Of a stretch of 64,000 bases of DNA, positions 13,701 to 28,166 are shown one piece after another. The translations under genes were made by a program, and so were the position numbers. The number at the start of each line of letters is the position of its first letter. The stretch's first letter is position 1. The stretch covers positions 16,637,001 through 16,701,000 of the forward strand of contig NC_092471.1 of NCBI RefSeq assembly GCF_047495875.1, in the 5' to 3' direction. Under the pieces are notes generated by a model. It searched no databases and was not told the DNA's origin. It saw only the letters and a program-made list of their open reading frames with translations. Source of the DNA: Pithys albifrons albifrons (Eukaryota > Chordata > Aves > Passeriformes > Thamnophilidae).

Positions 13701-16700
13701 TTAGAGCAGGAAGGAGAGCCCAGGAACCAAACCTCTGAACATGCCCTTTGCACTACAGTGCTGCTTCCCCAAGTGCTGCTTCAGCCTCCTGCAAACAAGC
13801 TGCCAGTTAATGTTTGATTTGCCCGTGGCATGCAGCAGGACCAACCCTGGCAGACAGTGCTGACCCCTGGGGTCCTCACCACATTCCCTCTTGGCAAATG
13901 CTGCCCAAGGAACTGGTGTGCTTCCCTCCACCTTAGGATACAGGGCAGAAATATGGGGTCTTGAGGAAAATGCAGGCAAGGAGCTGGGGTGCTCATCTGT
14001 GACCCACACAGCTGGTGGCTCCTCTGTGCATTGCCACCTGGAGCAGGATTTGTGCAGGGTGCCAGCTGCAAGGCACACATGGTGCTTCTGGGTGCTGGGC
14101 TGCCCAGCACCCCCCTTGCACAGCCCAGCCCCCCTGCCCCATGGCTGCACCAAGGCTGGCCCAACAGTGGCTGAGCCAGGGTCTGTGGACACAGAACCAG
14201 CTCTTAGCAGCGCTCACAGATGTTTCCTGTGGAGCAGTGCACAAGTAGCAGAGTCTGGCCAGCCACCAGTATCACTCAGAAGGCTTTTGAGGTCACAGAC
14301 CATGTGGGGCCAAACCAGCCAAGAGTGCAGCTGCCAGGAGAGTGCGAGGTTGGAGATCCAGCCAGGCAGCTCATGCGCGCAGTGCATGAGAGCCACACGC
14401 GTCTCCTGTTTCTGTTTTCTGGGTGCCAGCACCAGGGCTGGAATCTGCTGCTCTGGGGGTCCTTGTAGTCCTCACCACCAGGCATTTTCCCATTCCCCAT
14501 CCACTGACTGCCCCACACTGTCAGCAAAAGCCCACACCATCCCAGTGTGGCTGTGGGACAGAGAGAGAGTTGCTGGAGGACTTTTTGGGTTCAGAGCTGC
14601 CATCAGGTGACTGGTGACCATCCCCAGGCACAGCAGTGAGTCTCTAGTGACAAGGCTTGTTCTCTAGGAGTCACCAGGGTGACACTGGTGCTGCGTCAGC
14701 TTTGAGGGCTGGGTGTTTTCTCCAACTCTCAGCAAAAAGGCAAAGGTCGGGGCCAGGAGGCTCAGCTGATGGGGATGGTGGGGATGGCTGGGATGGGAAC
14801 TCCCAGTCCCCAGAGCAGACTGTGCTGTGCCCTGGGTCACTGGGCTCTGCTGAGCCTAGAGGTTTGAAGCCAGGAATTGCATGGTCTAAGACTTTCTCAA
14901 GGCATGACCAAGATAATTGTGATCTGTGCTGACTCCAACCATCTCATGGGCACTTTGGCCTTGGGTAGGGCTGGAGAAGGTCTTTGTCCTCCTGTTCTCC
15001 TTGCACCTGCTGCTTTGGCAGAGGTGGGACAGCTGGCAGAGAGCTGAGGGACAGCTCTAGGCATGCACTCTGCTGGAGCAGCTCCTCTGCCCTTCAGATG
15101 GTATGGTAGCAGCATGCTCTGCTAGGGCTGGCAAGCCAGACTGGGGGGCTGCAAGTTGTTCTTCCTTCCACCCCATGAGTTCTTGGCCTGGGTGCTGCTC
15201 TGGGCTGGGATTTAGCCTTCTCCTCCATGTTTAAGCCTTGGCAGCCAGAGCTCATGTGGTTGCCTTTTTTCCATGAGAGGGAGGTTGGTTGGCACTGTTA
15301 GGAGAGTTGACTTAATAAATGACTTGTCTTCCCTGTTGCTTCATCCTGGTCACACAGCTCCCTGAGCCCTTCCTGCCTTGGCCCAGCCCTGTCAGTACCC
15401 TTTCATGGAGGCTGTGACAGTGATTTGCCTTGATGGTTGTCCATCCCTCTCTGCCAGCACCTCTCCCACTGGCCCAGTTAGTTGTGACTTTGCTGACCCT
15501 TCGTTTGGCTCTCCCTGCTTTCTGCCATTGCACAGAACTGGATTATTGCCTCAGCCCAGCAGAACTCCAGCTCATCCCTACCAAAGCTAATTTTGCTGTG
15601 GTTTAGTGCTGTGGCTGCAGCCCAGCAGCAGATGTTCTTCACCTCAGTTACATCCACATGAACCTTCCCATGCCTCCCACCTTGGCAGGAAAAGGCTGCA
15701 GCTTCTCCTCTGCTCCAGGTCAGCTGTCTGTGGTGGGTGAGAGCAAGCTGGGGCAGTGGGATCAGGCTGACATTCCTCAGCTCCTGGCATGGAGCTTCTG
15801 GCCCTGGCACTTGGTTGGCAAATCAGGCTGTGGTGGGGAGAGGTGTTGGCTCTGCCTGGCTGGGCATGGCAAGCCACAGTGCTAATGCAGGACTGAAGTC
15901 AGTGAGGACCTTACTGGGTGTCCCTGCAGTTGCTGGTTGTGGCTCCCAGCCCAGGTGCTGCTGGGAGGAAGGGCACAGGCTGTGAACTGAGCAGCAAGGC
16001 CAGCAGTGTGATGTGGAGTGGGAGAGCCAGGAGGGTTCCTTGTTTTACATCATGGTCTGGTGTAGGAATCTGAGAATGCTGACTGGGCTGGGAGGAGCTG
16101 CAGATCAAAGCTGGGCCTGATTTCGCTGGGCCAGCACTGATTTGAGAGAGGCTTGAGGGAAGTCCATTGCACTTGGGGCCAAACTGGGACATCTGTGAGC
16201 TGTGCAGAGACTGCCCAGCATGCCTGAGGGATTTAACAGGACTGTGTCAGGCTTTCTCAGACTGGAAGGGAGAAGCTCACTTAGCAGTGTCCTGGCTGCA
16301 TGGCAGGGTAGGTTTGGAGGTATCTGCCTGAGACTCCGTGCACTCTCCAGTGACCTTGGTGTCAGCACCTGCTGGAAACCAAGAACAGAGGTTTCTTCTT
16401 GCCTGAGACCAATGTTTGGCTTCCCAGTGCAAACCAGCGTGAAAGGACCTGTAGCTGGGAGTTGGGAAGGAGAACAGGATGTTTCTGGCTGGCTTGGGAG
16501 TACATTGCCTTCAGTGCCAGGATGTGTACGTGGCTCTGCACCATGTCAGTTGCCTGTTGGTGGAGGTGAGGAAAGAACTTGCAAACTGAGCAAGAGCAAA
16601 GCCTGGCTCCAGTTCTCAGGGATGAGTCCCAAACTGCTCTGTTCACTTGGTGAAGCTGTCCTGGGCTTCATGCTCTGCAACAAGCTACCTGTGGGCCAAG

Positions 16701-19700
16701 TACTGCTGTGACACACAAGGAGTGTTTGTGACTCGTTGCTTCAGAAGATGTTCAGCTGTGGACTCTTTGCCTTCTGCTACCTGTAGCTTTCCAAAAGTTT
16801 TCTTACCTCCTGTGTTTCCCAAGCTGGAAAACTGCAGATTAAACCCACATCCACATCTTCAAGGGTGAAGCTCTTCTACTTTTTCCTTCTGTGCTCTTAC
16901 TGTCCTCTCCTCCAGCCCATTCATCTTTCCTCCCCTGTGCCCAACCTGTGCCACGAGCACCCTAACAGGGCTGAGTGGCTCAGCCCCACTGCAGGGATGC
17001 AGCATTCCCAGAGGGCCTGTTCAGGTGGAGCCCCTAAACCATGGTCTTTGTTTTGCCCTGACAGGCCATGACTCAGACCCCACACGCCATGACCGAGGAC
17101 ATTTATACCAATGGCTCAGCCCTGGGCAGCCCCTCCCACGGCAACAGCCGCGAGGTGCGGAAGATACGTCTTGTCCAGTTCGAGAAGGTCACAGAGGAGC
17201 CCATGGTGAGAACTGGCAAGATCCCCAAGCTTGATGGCACCTGGGGGGTGGAGGGGCACGTTGAACTGTGCCAGTGGGCTGGCTGTGGGGGAAGCAGATC
17301 ACCGGAGACTTCGGCCGTGGGAAAATGGTGCTGGACGCTGCGTTCTGCCTGGGGACCCGGAATGAGCCCCGTCAGAGGGGGGTGATGCTTGTGCCAAGAG
17401 GAGCTGCAGCAGCCTGAGCTGGCCAAGCAGAGTCTTTCCCCCATCCACTGCATAGCCCACCGTGGACATGGACCTGGAGAGGACTTTGCTGAGGGCTGGA
17501 CAGCTCTCCCCTGCAGCGAGCAGTCATGGATTTTCATGTCTTCCAGGGAATCACGCTGAAGCAAAACGACAGGCAGAGCTGCATGGTGGCCAGGATCTTC
17601 CACGGGGGAATGATTCACAGACAAGGTAACAAGGCCTTCATAGAAGCAGTGCATGGGGTGCACGTCTGCAGGTGGTTTCTTTCCGTGCAGCAATAAGGCA
17701 GGGCCTCAGCGCTACTGGCTTTCCCCTGTGGCATGGACATCTGTGCCTGTTCCTCTGCTAGGGATGTGTTAGGAACTTGCTGGTCTCTCTGCATGGTTGT
17801 CATGTTAATATACTGGAGGCTTTAGGGATAAATAAAGAGTTGGGGGAAGGGCTCTCCCAGAAAGGAACTGGAGACTCTCACGGTGGGGTCACTGTAAGGG
17901 GAGATGGAAGCTCTTCCCATTCCTAAAGTGCACAGGTGGGACAGGCATGCTGTAGATTGGCTCTGCAGACCAGAAGAAAGTGCCAAAAGAAAGAAATAGG
18001 TGCTGTTTTCTGGTTTTGGGCCTTGCCAAGGAGGAATGGAAATGAAATGTTCTCTGCTTAGAAGAGGCCCCTTTTCCAGCCTTGGATCCAAGTGGGAAGT
18101 TGGTGCTTACTGCTGCCAAAATAAGACAGGAGCCATTCCAATAACACTCCTGGAGCCTGATTTATAGCAGCGTATCTGAGGCTGCAATGTGCCTGGGTAT
18201 ATAAACTGAAAACACACAAAGTCAAGAATGCTTGTGTTAAGGGCTCTGTAAGGCAGTTGTCATTGGCTCAGGTGAGGCTGGGTTTGAGTAATTCTGAATC
18301 AGCTGCTTTGACCAGACTAAAGCACTGAAGGACACATAGTGGAAAGCAACCTGATGACCTTCAGACTGACTTAAGTTTGTGTATTGGGTGGAGGGGGAAG
18401 AATTCATTCCCCTTGTCCTTTATTCCCATGTGCTTAGGTGACATAAGTGGCTCCAGAAGCGCTGCCCAGGCAAACACGGCAGTGTCCTGGCCACAGCTTA
18501 CCCAGGGGCTTGGGAGTCTGGTGGAGCTGTGCAGTTTGGGTTTGGTGAGCAGCTCTTGTCCCTTTTCTGCATTTTCTTGTTTCTCACATTGCTGGCAGGC
18601 TCTCTTCATGTGGGTGATGAAATCATAGAAATCAATGGGCAGAGTGCAAGCAACCACTCAGTTGACCAGCTGCAGAAGATGCTGGTAGGTATTTGTGTTT
18701 GACAGGGCTGTTCCCTGGAAAGAACCCCTGTGGCCTGCATGCTGTGAGCATTCACCCCCTCCCAGACACCGGAGCCAGCACACAGCTGCCTGCAGCTTTG
18801 TGATGTGGCAGGAACAACACTGCATGCAACCTTGGGGATGTCTCTGCTTGCTGCTTGTTTCTGGCCTCCCGAGATCAGCAGCAAAGGCTGTTGTCTGGGT
18901 GACATGTGCTGATACGTGTGGGGCTTGAAAAACACCATGGAAGACACCTCTGTTTGCCCAGGCTGGTGTGCAACTCCAGCCCAGGGGGTGGGTGCTCTTG
19001 CAGACCTAGACCACATATGCATGTCATCTTGCTGCCATTATCCTGCTGCTGAGGTTGTGATCCTGCCAGGCCCTTGCTGGAAACAGCTTTGGATGTGGCC
19101 TCACGTTGCCTTGGGTTCACCCACTGAGGCCATCCATGACCAACACGTGGGACCTGGGTGGAGGGAGGTGGTAGTGGTGCACCCATCAAAAGCCTAAGCA
19201 GTAGGCCTGGCCTTGCTGCAGTGCCACAGTCCTCTCCCGTCTGATGGCAGGATGTCCCTGCCATGGACAGTGGGACCAAGGAGGAGCTTGTCTTTGTCTG
19301 CCTCCCAAGAAGGGAGGTTGGCCAAGGAGACCCCTCCAAGCCTCCTGGAGGGAGGTTGTCCCCTATGTGGTTGTCCCTATAGGTCTTGTGACAGATGGGG
19401 TAACAGTGCACTGGCCTGTGACAGGCAAGAGAGTGCTGTCACCTTATGTCACCAGGAAGGGCAAAGCAAGAGGCCAGCACGGAGGGAACAGATGGAGAGG
19501 ACCTGGCAGAACCAGCCCCTCTCCCAGGCTCCTTACTGGGACAGATCTCCATGTTCATTCTGGTGGTGCTTAGCAGTGCTCACAGCCAGACCCTTGTGGA
19601 GGTGCTGGTGTCCCCCCATGGGAATGGGATGAGTATGGCAAAGCTGTGCTGCCACAGCTCTAGCTCAGGCCCAGCAGAGCTGTTTCTAACCAGGCTGTGC

Positions 19701-22700
19701 TGTCACAGGGAGCATCCAGGAGCCTTGCCTTTCCAGGTCCTGGCACTCAGCACCTCCCTGCACAGGTTGCTGCTGTTGAGCTGCCTCCAGACACCACCTT
19801 CTCCAACTCTTCTTTTTCCCCTTCCTTTGTTCACTAGAAAGAAACCAAGGGGACGGTCTCATTAAAAGTCATTCCCAACCAACAAAGCCGCCTCCCTGCT
19901 CTCCAGGTAAGTGCAGCCTCTAGATCTGCAGGCAGTGCTGGGACATGGCTGTGGGACACAGAGGGACCAGAGCAAACCATGCAGAAGGACAAGTGCTGGG
20001 GAGAGAGCTCTGCAGAGCCAGGGGTATCAGGACAAGAGGGATTGGTTGCCTTGTCACCTTGTCTGAGCTGCTGGAGGCTGAAGGAACATGTCCTGTGCTT
20101 ACATTGCTGCAAGTAAGCAGATTTGGCCCTGTGTGGATGTATTCACCCAGTGTGTATGAAGGAACATGGACCTGGGTTGCCTGAGCCACAGCGGTGGCTG
20201 TGTGCAGTGTTTGGGGATGGGACAGCAGCAGGACCTGCACATGAGGGAGCACGTAAGAGTCTCCTCCACAGCTGTGACAGGGCCACAGCAGCCCCTCCTG
20301 GGGCAGCACCAGGCTCTGTGCTCCCTGCTGTCACAGCCCCAGAAGGCTGTCATGAGCCTGGGTGCCACCAGCACACCTGTGCACAGCGAGGGGAAGGAAG
20401 GAAGCAGTGAGGGGGAGGAAGGAAGCGGTGGGGGTAAGGAAGGCAGTTCCTTGCACCTGCTGCCACTGCAAGGCTGTGGGGCTGTGCTGTGGCAGGGGAG
20501 ACACCTGCCTGGCTTTGCCTTTGAGGTCCTGCTGTGGCTGAAATGGAATATTGGGGTGGGCTGGGTGCTCTGCTGAGACTTCACTGCATGGTAGCTGGGA
20601 TGCTGTCCTGTCTCAGGGTGGAGGAGCCAACCCCAGGACAGCCCCTCCATCATGGACGGGCAGGAGTGGGGGAGGAGTTCAGAGGCAGAGGTTGTGGGCT
20701 GGGTGGTGCTGGGATGGGCTGAAAGACCCCATGTCATTCTTTACCCAGAGAGGCTGAAGTTTCTCAACATGGTGGCAAGTGAAAACTCTTGCTCAGTCCA
20801 TGCTGTCCCCAGTCCAGCTCAACCAGCCTTGCACACGTGTCTTCCCTTCCCTGCTGTCTATCTGCCCTCCCTGGCCTGACCCAGCCAACTTCAGTTGGCC
20901 AGGCCAACTCAGTGCCAGGGGAAAAGCTATCCCTGAGAAAAAGAACACAGTTGCTGGCTCACCTGAGTCTGGTCTGTCTTGGGGTACCAGTGAAGAGCAG
21001 AGACCTCCAGGCAGGTGCCTGGGCAGTGCTTTCTGTGTATCCCTTGTGTGTTTGTGTGGATGATCAGTTTCTTGGTGCCAGAGAGTGCTCACAAAGCAAG
21101 CATCAGTCCTCATTCTGAGAGGAGATTCCACTCTTGTTTTCCATTGTGAGGGATCTCATGCCACAGCTTGATCCATGTGCTCTTTTCTGGTAGTGAAAGG
21201 GAACCATTGTGTTGTGATGGCTCTGTGCCTCCAGCAGCACTGCTGAAGGAGGATATACTGGGAGAAATGGTTTTAATGTGGAACAAGGACAGCATGGTCT
21301 ACTCTACCCAAGGAGGACTTTGCAGGCCTTGCCTCTGATGTCTGAGTACAGGACAGGCAGGACCCCACATGAAACCCTTTGCCCCCTTGCTTCATGCTGT
21401 ATTTCTGGGATGTATAACTTGCTAGGGTTGTGCTCAGGGTTCCCTTAACCCTGCCTTTCACTCCCCATCTACCATACCCTGCTTGGTCCTGATGTGGTCC
21501 TGATCTTGCTGGCTAGAGGCAAATTGCAGCTGCAGCAGCATTTCAGACAAGAAACAACTCATCCAGGCCACGCAGAACACACTGGCTGCACATGTGTGGT
21601 CTGTCCTCCTCCTGGGATAGATGGCTCTCATCTATTCTGTTGCTCTCTGAGTCTGTTCTTCCTGAACAGCCTTCCTGGAAGACAGTGTCCATGTGTGAAA
21701 ACCACATGCCATTTTTTGACCTTCCAAAGATGGTTGGAGGCAACAAAAGCCCAGGGATGCCTGGCTGCCTGCTGGCTTCAGGGGGACTTGAGGCCAGGGG
21801 ATGGCAGTGGGGTGGGGTGCCCCAGTGCAAGTAGGTGTTGCAGCTTCCCTCCCAAAGCTGAGCAAGCAGATGGGGCAGGGAAAGTTCACTTTCTCACACC
21901 TTCTTGGTCCCCAGGACTTCTCTCAGGAGGGTGCACAGTGGCCTGGGAAGCAGGAGCTGTTCCTTTCCAGTCACAGGTGACTTTGCAAGAGTAGCTGATG
22001 CTGAAGGGCCCAGGACAGACCAAGGCAGGGATGGACTCAACACTGCAGCCCTGAAGGCCTCATGCCATGCAGGGAGTGCCCATTTCTGGGAAAAGGCCAG
22101 CACAGAGGAGCTGGGCATTGAGACATGGCCTTCCCAAGAGTCCCCAGGACATGATACTGCAGGATGCCACTTCAGGGAGGCTCCATGAACACCAGCTGTG
22201 GACATGTAGGCCTGCCTAGAGCCCTGTCACTGGCTCCCAGTAGGGCCAAGATGCCATTTCTTCTCCCTCCCTCATCCACCCACCAGCACATCTCACTGCA
22301 GTTCCATGCCCAAGAGCTTCCTCCGAAGCTTTGTGCATCTCCTTTTTTCCCACCCAGCCTTGTGGGGCTTTGAAAAGCAGCAGGGACTGTGGTCCCTCCT
22401 GGAGCAGGGACCCTGTGCCTGGAACCATCCGTGCAATCACTGCTGGGGGATGCAAGGTGGGGGCAGGACCAAATCTAGCCACCTGCATGGCCATGATGAC
22501 CCTGGTCTGCTCTCTGTTTTGCAGATGTTCATGAGGGCACAGTTTGACTATGACCCCAAAAAAGATAACCTGATCCCCTGCAAGGAAGCAGGACTGAAGT
22601 TTCAGATCGGTGATGTGATTCAGATCATAAACAAGGATGACAGCAACTGGTGGCAGGGCCGGGTGGAGGGCTCCTGCACCGAGTCAGCAGGACTCATCCC

Positions 22701-25700
22701 TTCTCCAGAGCTGCAGGAGTGGTAGGTGCCTGGATTTGACCAGAAGGGCTGGATCTGGGAGTGGAGGTGGGAACAGTGACCACATGCTATCAGGAGTTTG
22801 ACTGTGTTGGGTAACACCAGTGTTGCTGCTGAGAAAAGGGGGTAAATGTCCCCTTCATCTGCTGCAGTGTGAGCCTTTGCCTGTCCCAGCAGCCAACCTG
22901 CTCCTCTTGGCTTTGCATGTCTGAGGGACAGGGCTGGGGTGACAGCTGTGGCCCATGGTGGTGTCCTCTCTTGGCAGGCGTGTGGCGAGTGTCACCCAGT
23001 CCAGTCAGAGTGAATCCCCAAGCTGTAGCCCCTTTGGGAAGAAGAAGAAGTGCAAAGATAAATACTTGGCCAAGCACAGCTCAAGTAAGTGTGAGCGGGG
23101 CAGTGGGCTCCATCCCAAGCCCTGGGAGATGGCATCACTCCTGCCTCTGGACAGGGGTGGGTCTGTCCTCCAGGGGAGTCAACCAGCTGTGTTGGCAGTG
23201 CAACCTCAGAAGGATATCCCACCGCTGTCAGATTTTTTGAGTCCCTTCTTCAGTCTTCATACCCCTAAGGTGGCCACAGCTGTGTCCCCATGTAGTGCCC
23301 AAGGCCAGAGCTGGCTCAGCACCAAGCTCCTGTGCTCTCCTGTGGCAACAATTCCTGACATTCCTGGGTTTGTGAGGCCAGGCTCCAGGCCTCAAACACC
23401 ACAGGCTGCTGAACAGAGGGCAGGCAGTGGCTGTGGTGCTGCTCAGCAATTGAGGAGCAGCCCAAACTGCTCCCACAGCTGCCAAATGGTTGCTGTCCCT
23501 TTGGGGCAGGGGATTGCCCCACAGCCACCGATGCAAATGCCCTGAGCTGGCAGAGGTGGGTACCTGAGGACATGCTGGCTCCTAGCCCGGCCTGCAGCTA
23601 CAGCCAGCAACAAACAAGGCTGTAAATCACCAAGATAAATAAAGCTCCCCCACCTTCAAGCTCCCTGCAGCATCCTGCTGCCTCTCCACACAGCTCCCAG
23701 GTCCTGCTGTCCTGAGCAGAATTACTGAGCAAAAGCAGTCCTGGCTTCTTCAGAAGCTGCTGGTCCAGCTCCCCAGCACCCACTCTGCCCCTCACATGCT
23801 GCTTGCTGTTGAGGCTGCTGCATTTTCCCCAAGCAGCCAAATGTGAATGAGCGCTCAGCCCAGTCCTGACCACTGTGTCTTATTTTGCCCAAGGACCTGG
23901 GTTTGGTATGACATGCACAAGGTCCTGCTCCTGTGGCCAAGACAGCTCTGACCATTCTATATCTTGTTTCTCCTCCTTCCCAGTTTTTGACCAGCTGGAT
24001 GTTGTTTCCTATGAGGAGGTGGTGAGACTGCCTGCCTTCAAGAGGAAGACTCTGGTGCTCATTGGTAGGTCCTGTCCCAGGCATCCTCTGCAGCACAGGG
24101 CTCTGTGGTGGGTCCCAGGGGAACCAGGACTGCACAGGGACTGGGGCAGCCCTCCCAAACCTTGGAACATCTGGGGAGCACTTCTGCTTGCAGCTGAGCT
24201 CCTCCATGTAGCATTGTGCATGGTCTGGCAGCTGCACTGCAATGCTGAGTTAATTCGGGCATTTGCAGCTCATGAGTATTTTCATGGAAAATCTTTATTA
24301 AAAACAGCTCTGGTCTGCACAGCTGCACCAAAGCATGGCCTCCCACGCTGTAGGGACTGAGCTCTTGGTGGTGGACTCCATGGGCGTGGGCAGCCCACCA
24401 AGTCCAGCTGTGCTGGCTGCTCAGCAGGCAGCAGTCCTGCCTCTGGCTGGGGCTGGAGGTGAGCAATCCTGGGGTGGGGAGAGCCTCCTCCAGAGCTGGA
24501 AGACACCACAGACCAACACAGAAAGCACATCCTGGGCAAGGACCAAGCCAAGCTCTGCACCTTTCCTCAGACCTAGAGCTGTGGAGGCTGCTCTGGGCCC
24601 AGCTCCAGTGTCCATCTCTCTCTCTATCCAGGGGCCAGCGGTGTGGGCCGGAGCCACATCAAGAACGCTCTGCTCAACAGCAACCCAGACAAGTTCATGT
24701 ATCCACCCCCATGTAAGTACCCAGCTAGGGTAGAAGGCACAGCACAGGATGCATTTCCTCTCATCTCTTTGATCTAGGACTTTGTGACAGCAGATGGGAG
24801 GCGGAAAATGTTCTTCCAGCACCACCAAGCCCCTGAAGTCAGAGGTCCCCACATGGGGCACTGCAGGGCCTCCCTGCCTTGCTGTCCCAAGTGATGAACC
24901 TACCCATGCACAGCTGCAGGGCTGCTGCCACCCACTCTGCAGATACCTCACTCTTCTCCTCCCAGTGTCTGTCCTCGGGCTAGCTGAGCTCCCTACTTTT
25001 CCCAAGCAGGACACAGTAAAATGGGATTAGTACAGCCTAGTTTTCGGGTACACAGGGCTTCCATGCCTGCTCCACTCTGTCCTAGTCTGTCAGCAGGCCA
25101 GCACTCACCTCTCCCTCCCTCCCCAGACACCACACGCCCCCAGAAGAAGAATGAGGTGGATGGGAAGGACTACTACTTTGTCTCCACTGAGGAGATGACC
25201 CGGGACATCTCAGCCAATGAGTTCTTGGAGTTTGGAAGCTACCAGGGAAACATGTTTGGCACCAAGTTTGAAACAGTGCACAAGATCCACCAGCAGGACA
25301 AAGTCGCTATTTTGGACATTGAGCCCCAGGTAGGGAGCGGCGGAAGGGGTGGGTGGGACAGGGGCTGCCACAAATTCAACTCCCTGTGTGCTGGCTGTGA
25401 CTGCTGCCTTCCCTGGTGCACTGCCCACCTGCCCTTCCCAAAGGAATGAACCAGAGAGTCCTGGGGTGGCATTTCCCTTCCCAAGACATGGGTATTCCCC
25501 CTCACAGCACACACCTGGCTGTGACAGCAAGTCCGTGACCAGGCTGCAGTGGGAGTGGAGTGCAGGGACTCTTTTTCAGGAGTCTACCCAGAAAGCCCAT
25601 TTCCCCAGCGAGGGGTGTCTTCTTCAGCCCACCACTGCATCACAGACACCATGGCAGCCTGGCTGGGGCAGGGTGGGGGAGTGGGGGACAGCAGCCTTGG

Positions 25701-28166
25701 CTATGCTTGCTCCCCCCCTGGGGAATGGCCACACTCTGGTAACTACACCCCTGTCTCTACAGACCCTCAAGATCGTCCGCACGGCCGAGCTCTCCCCGTT
25801 CATTGTCTTCATTGCCCCGACAGACAAGGCAGAGGAGGTGAGTGCCAAAGGCTGTCCCCCTCCTGTCCTCCTCCAGCTGGGCTTACCAGCCCATGGCAGG
25901 GGGCTACAAGCCCACTGCAGCAACCCAGGGTTCTCCTTACTCCACATCAGCTTCTTCCTGCCTACTTAGATTTTGGTGGTCCAGAACTCAGCCCCGACCT
26001 GAGAAACGGGAATTCCTGCAGCTGTAGCCTCCGTGTCTCTGACTGACACCCACCCCCAGCAACCATCATCCCTGCAGCATAATCAGCTGTGGGGAGCACA
26101 GCCCAGCACCTGGGGCTGGACCACTTATCCTGCCATCAGCTATGCAAATGGACACACAAACAACGGCTCCTTTCATTCTTTGCCTCATTAAGATGCTGAT
26201 CGCTTCAACGTTAGGATGAAAGCAACACTGATACCGCAGTTAACTCACTCAGAGCCAAGCACAACGCTGGCAGCCAGGTTGCCACTTCCCAGGAAGCCCC
26301 TTGGATGCAGGGAGCAGTGCTGCAGTGATGGCACCACAGGGAAACCCAGAGCTGTGCTCCTCCTGGACTCACAGGCAGCCGAGGCATCTATCCCAGCCTA
26401 TTAAATTTGGGTTCGTAAAGCTTGAAGTACAGGCTGCAGGGAGGGTATTTATGCATCCTTCAGAACAAGTATTTGGAGACACTTCAGTTTGCAGAGGGTT
26501 GTACAGCCTGGTGTAGCTGGCTGGGAAGGGGGAAGAAGGGGACAAATCTCAGAGCAGGGAGGCCCTGCTGCTGCCCCCACCTCGTTCCTGTCACCCACTG
26601 CTGCCTCCAGCCAGAGGAATTACATCCTGCTGCAGTGGGCAGGGCCAGCCCTGCTGCCAGGCACTATTTATAACCCTGCAGCTCAGCTCGCTTCTAGGAG
26701 GGGGATGCAGCAGCGTTAATGTGACCCAGCAGAGCTCACATGACCCGGCAAACTGCTCATTGCTCTCCCCTCTCCACCCCGGAGAGCTGCCAGCTTCATC
26801 CATAACACAGACAAAATTAGTTTTCTAAGAATAGATGAATATTTTCAGTAACTCTTTTCAAGATAAAGGTAGCTAAGCAGTTTTCTTTTTCTTTTTTTTC
26901 TTCTTCCTGGGGTAATTGTTAATTACATTTAAAGTTTGTCAGTGTTGAACTGAACATCTTCAAGACAGAAACCTTTCCTCAGGGAAGGTGTGGTGCAAGT
27001 ATTAGATCTGTAATATGGTTTTAGTGCTGACCACTAAAGGTGACAGTGCTGTGATTTATACCAAACTGATCTAACAGAAAAGGTAAAGACATTAAGACTG
27101 GCCTGATTTAGGTGAATTAGTACCTGTTGAGGTCTATTTAATCTATTACTAGTAGATATAATTATGTAATAGATACAGTAATTAATATACTCTATCTGTT
27201 TAGGTCTATCAATATCTGTCTAGGTCTATTTAATGTATTAATAATAGATACATAGTAGATATATAATGATTACTAATATAATGTAGTAGTATCTGTTTAG
27301 GTCTATTAATATCTGCACACAGCAGAGCTCAGTGAGCACTGCACCCCAAGCTATCCCTTTCAAGCTGCAATAGGGAATATGTGGAAATTGCTTGGAATCC
27401 ATTGTTGGGGACAGAGCTGCCTGCAGGGATGCACCCCTGGGATGCCCCTGGGAGCTGGACAGCTTAGCCACACCAGCAGGAGGGGGCAGGCAGCTTTGCT
27501 TTTACTGTCAAAGCACTAAAAAACAGCCAAAGCCAGGAGAAAAGCTGGTAGAACTTTGCCAGCTGGTGCAGTTCTGGTGAAAAGCCAGTGGGAAGGGAGC
27601 ATCCTGCAGGGATCCTTCCTCCAACCCAGCCCGAGGCCGTGGGCTGGCTGCACTGCCCAGCACAGCCCTGAGCCCCCTGCTGCTCCCTGGCAGCTGCCAC
27701 AGAGCGTTTTAAAGGTAAATATGAGACCAAGCAGGCGCGGCCTCGCCTTGGCAGGTAACCTGATGCTCCCAGCATTGTATGGGAGTGTCCAGCACAAGCC
27801 CCAGACCCAAGCCCATAGATCCTGGATCCTGGGCTGTCAGACGTGCTGCAAGGATGCTCTGTGCTCTGGTAATTCACAACCACTTGAGTTGTTTTGGTGG
27901 TGGAAGGGAAGGAAGGAGGGGAGTGTCCCGGTTGGGAGGACTGTGAAATTCTCCTCTCCATCCTCCTGAGCACTGTCCTGTTTTTGCAGTCAGAGGCTTT
28001 GCAGCAGCTCCGGAAGGAGTCGGAGAGCATCCGGAGCCGGTACGCACACTACTTCGACCTCTCCCTGGTCAACAATGGGGTGGAAGAAAGCCTCCAGCTG
28101 CTGCAGGAAGCCTTTGAGCAGGCCTGCAGCTCTCCACAGTGGGTGCCTGTCTCCTGGGTCTACTGA
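10623..28166 (+). CDS. MPP1: MPP1 / p55, palmitoylated MAGUK scaffold protein
   Basis: Twelve coding exons: 10623-10730, 17065-17205, 17547-17625, 18599-18684, 19838-19906, 22525-22721, 22978-23084, 23984-24064, 24632-24712, 25127-25329, 25763-25837 and 27990-28166. All have consensus splice sites and joining phases, giving 467 aa against 466 in human. Domains in order: N-terminal segment with [15 protein letters not shown] about residues 71-152 (EEPMGITLK carboxylate loop); SH3 about 162-227 ([15 protein letters not shown]); a basic HOOK stretch ([14 protein letters not shown]) that binds protein 4.1; and a guanylate-kinase-like domain about 283-452 ending [12 protein letters not shown]. The P-loop-like motif reads GASGVGRS, with Arg replacing the Lys of active kinases, so it is probably a binding module. 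In red cells p55 links glycophorin C and protein 4.1 at the membrane. The gene is tail to tail with DKC1. Intron 1 is about 6.3 kb. Confidence 0.97.
27080..27312. repeat. A/T-rich degenerate tandem repeat in MPP1 intron 11
   Basis: The motif GGTCTATT(T)AAT or GGTCTATCAATATCTG recurs at about 27131, 27204, 27224 and 27300, with intervening TAGATA/ATTAATA sequence. Copies are diverged and spacing is irregular. No function is apparent. Confidence 0.5.
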
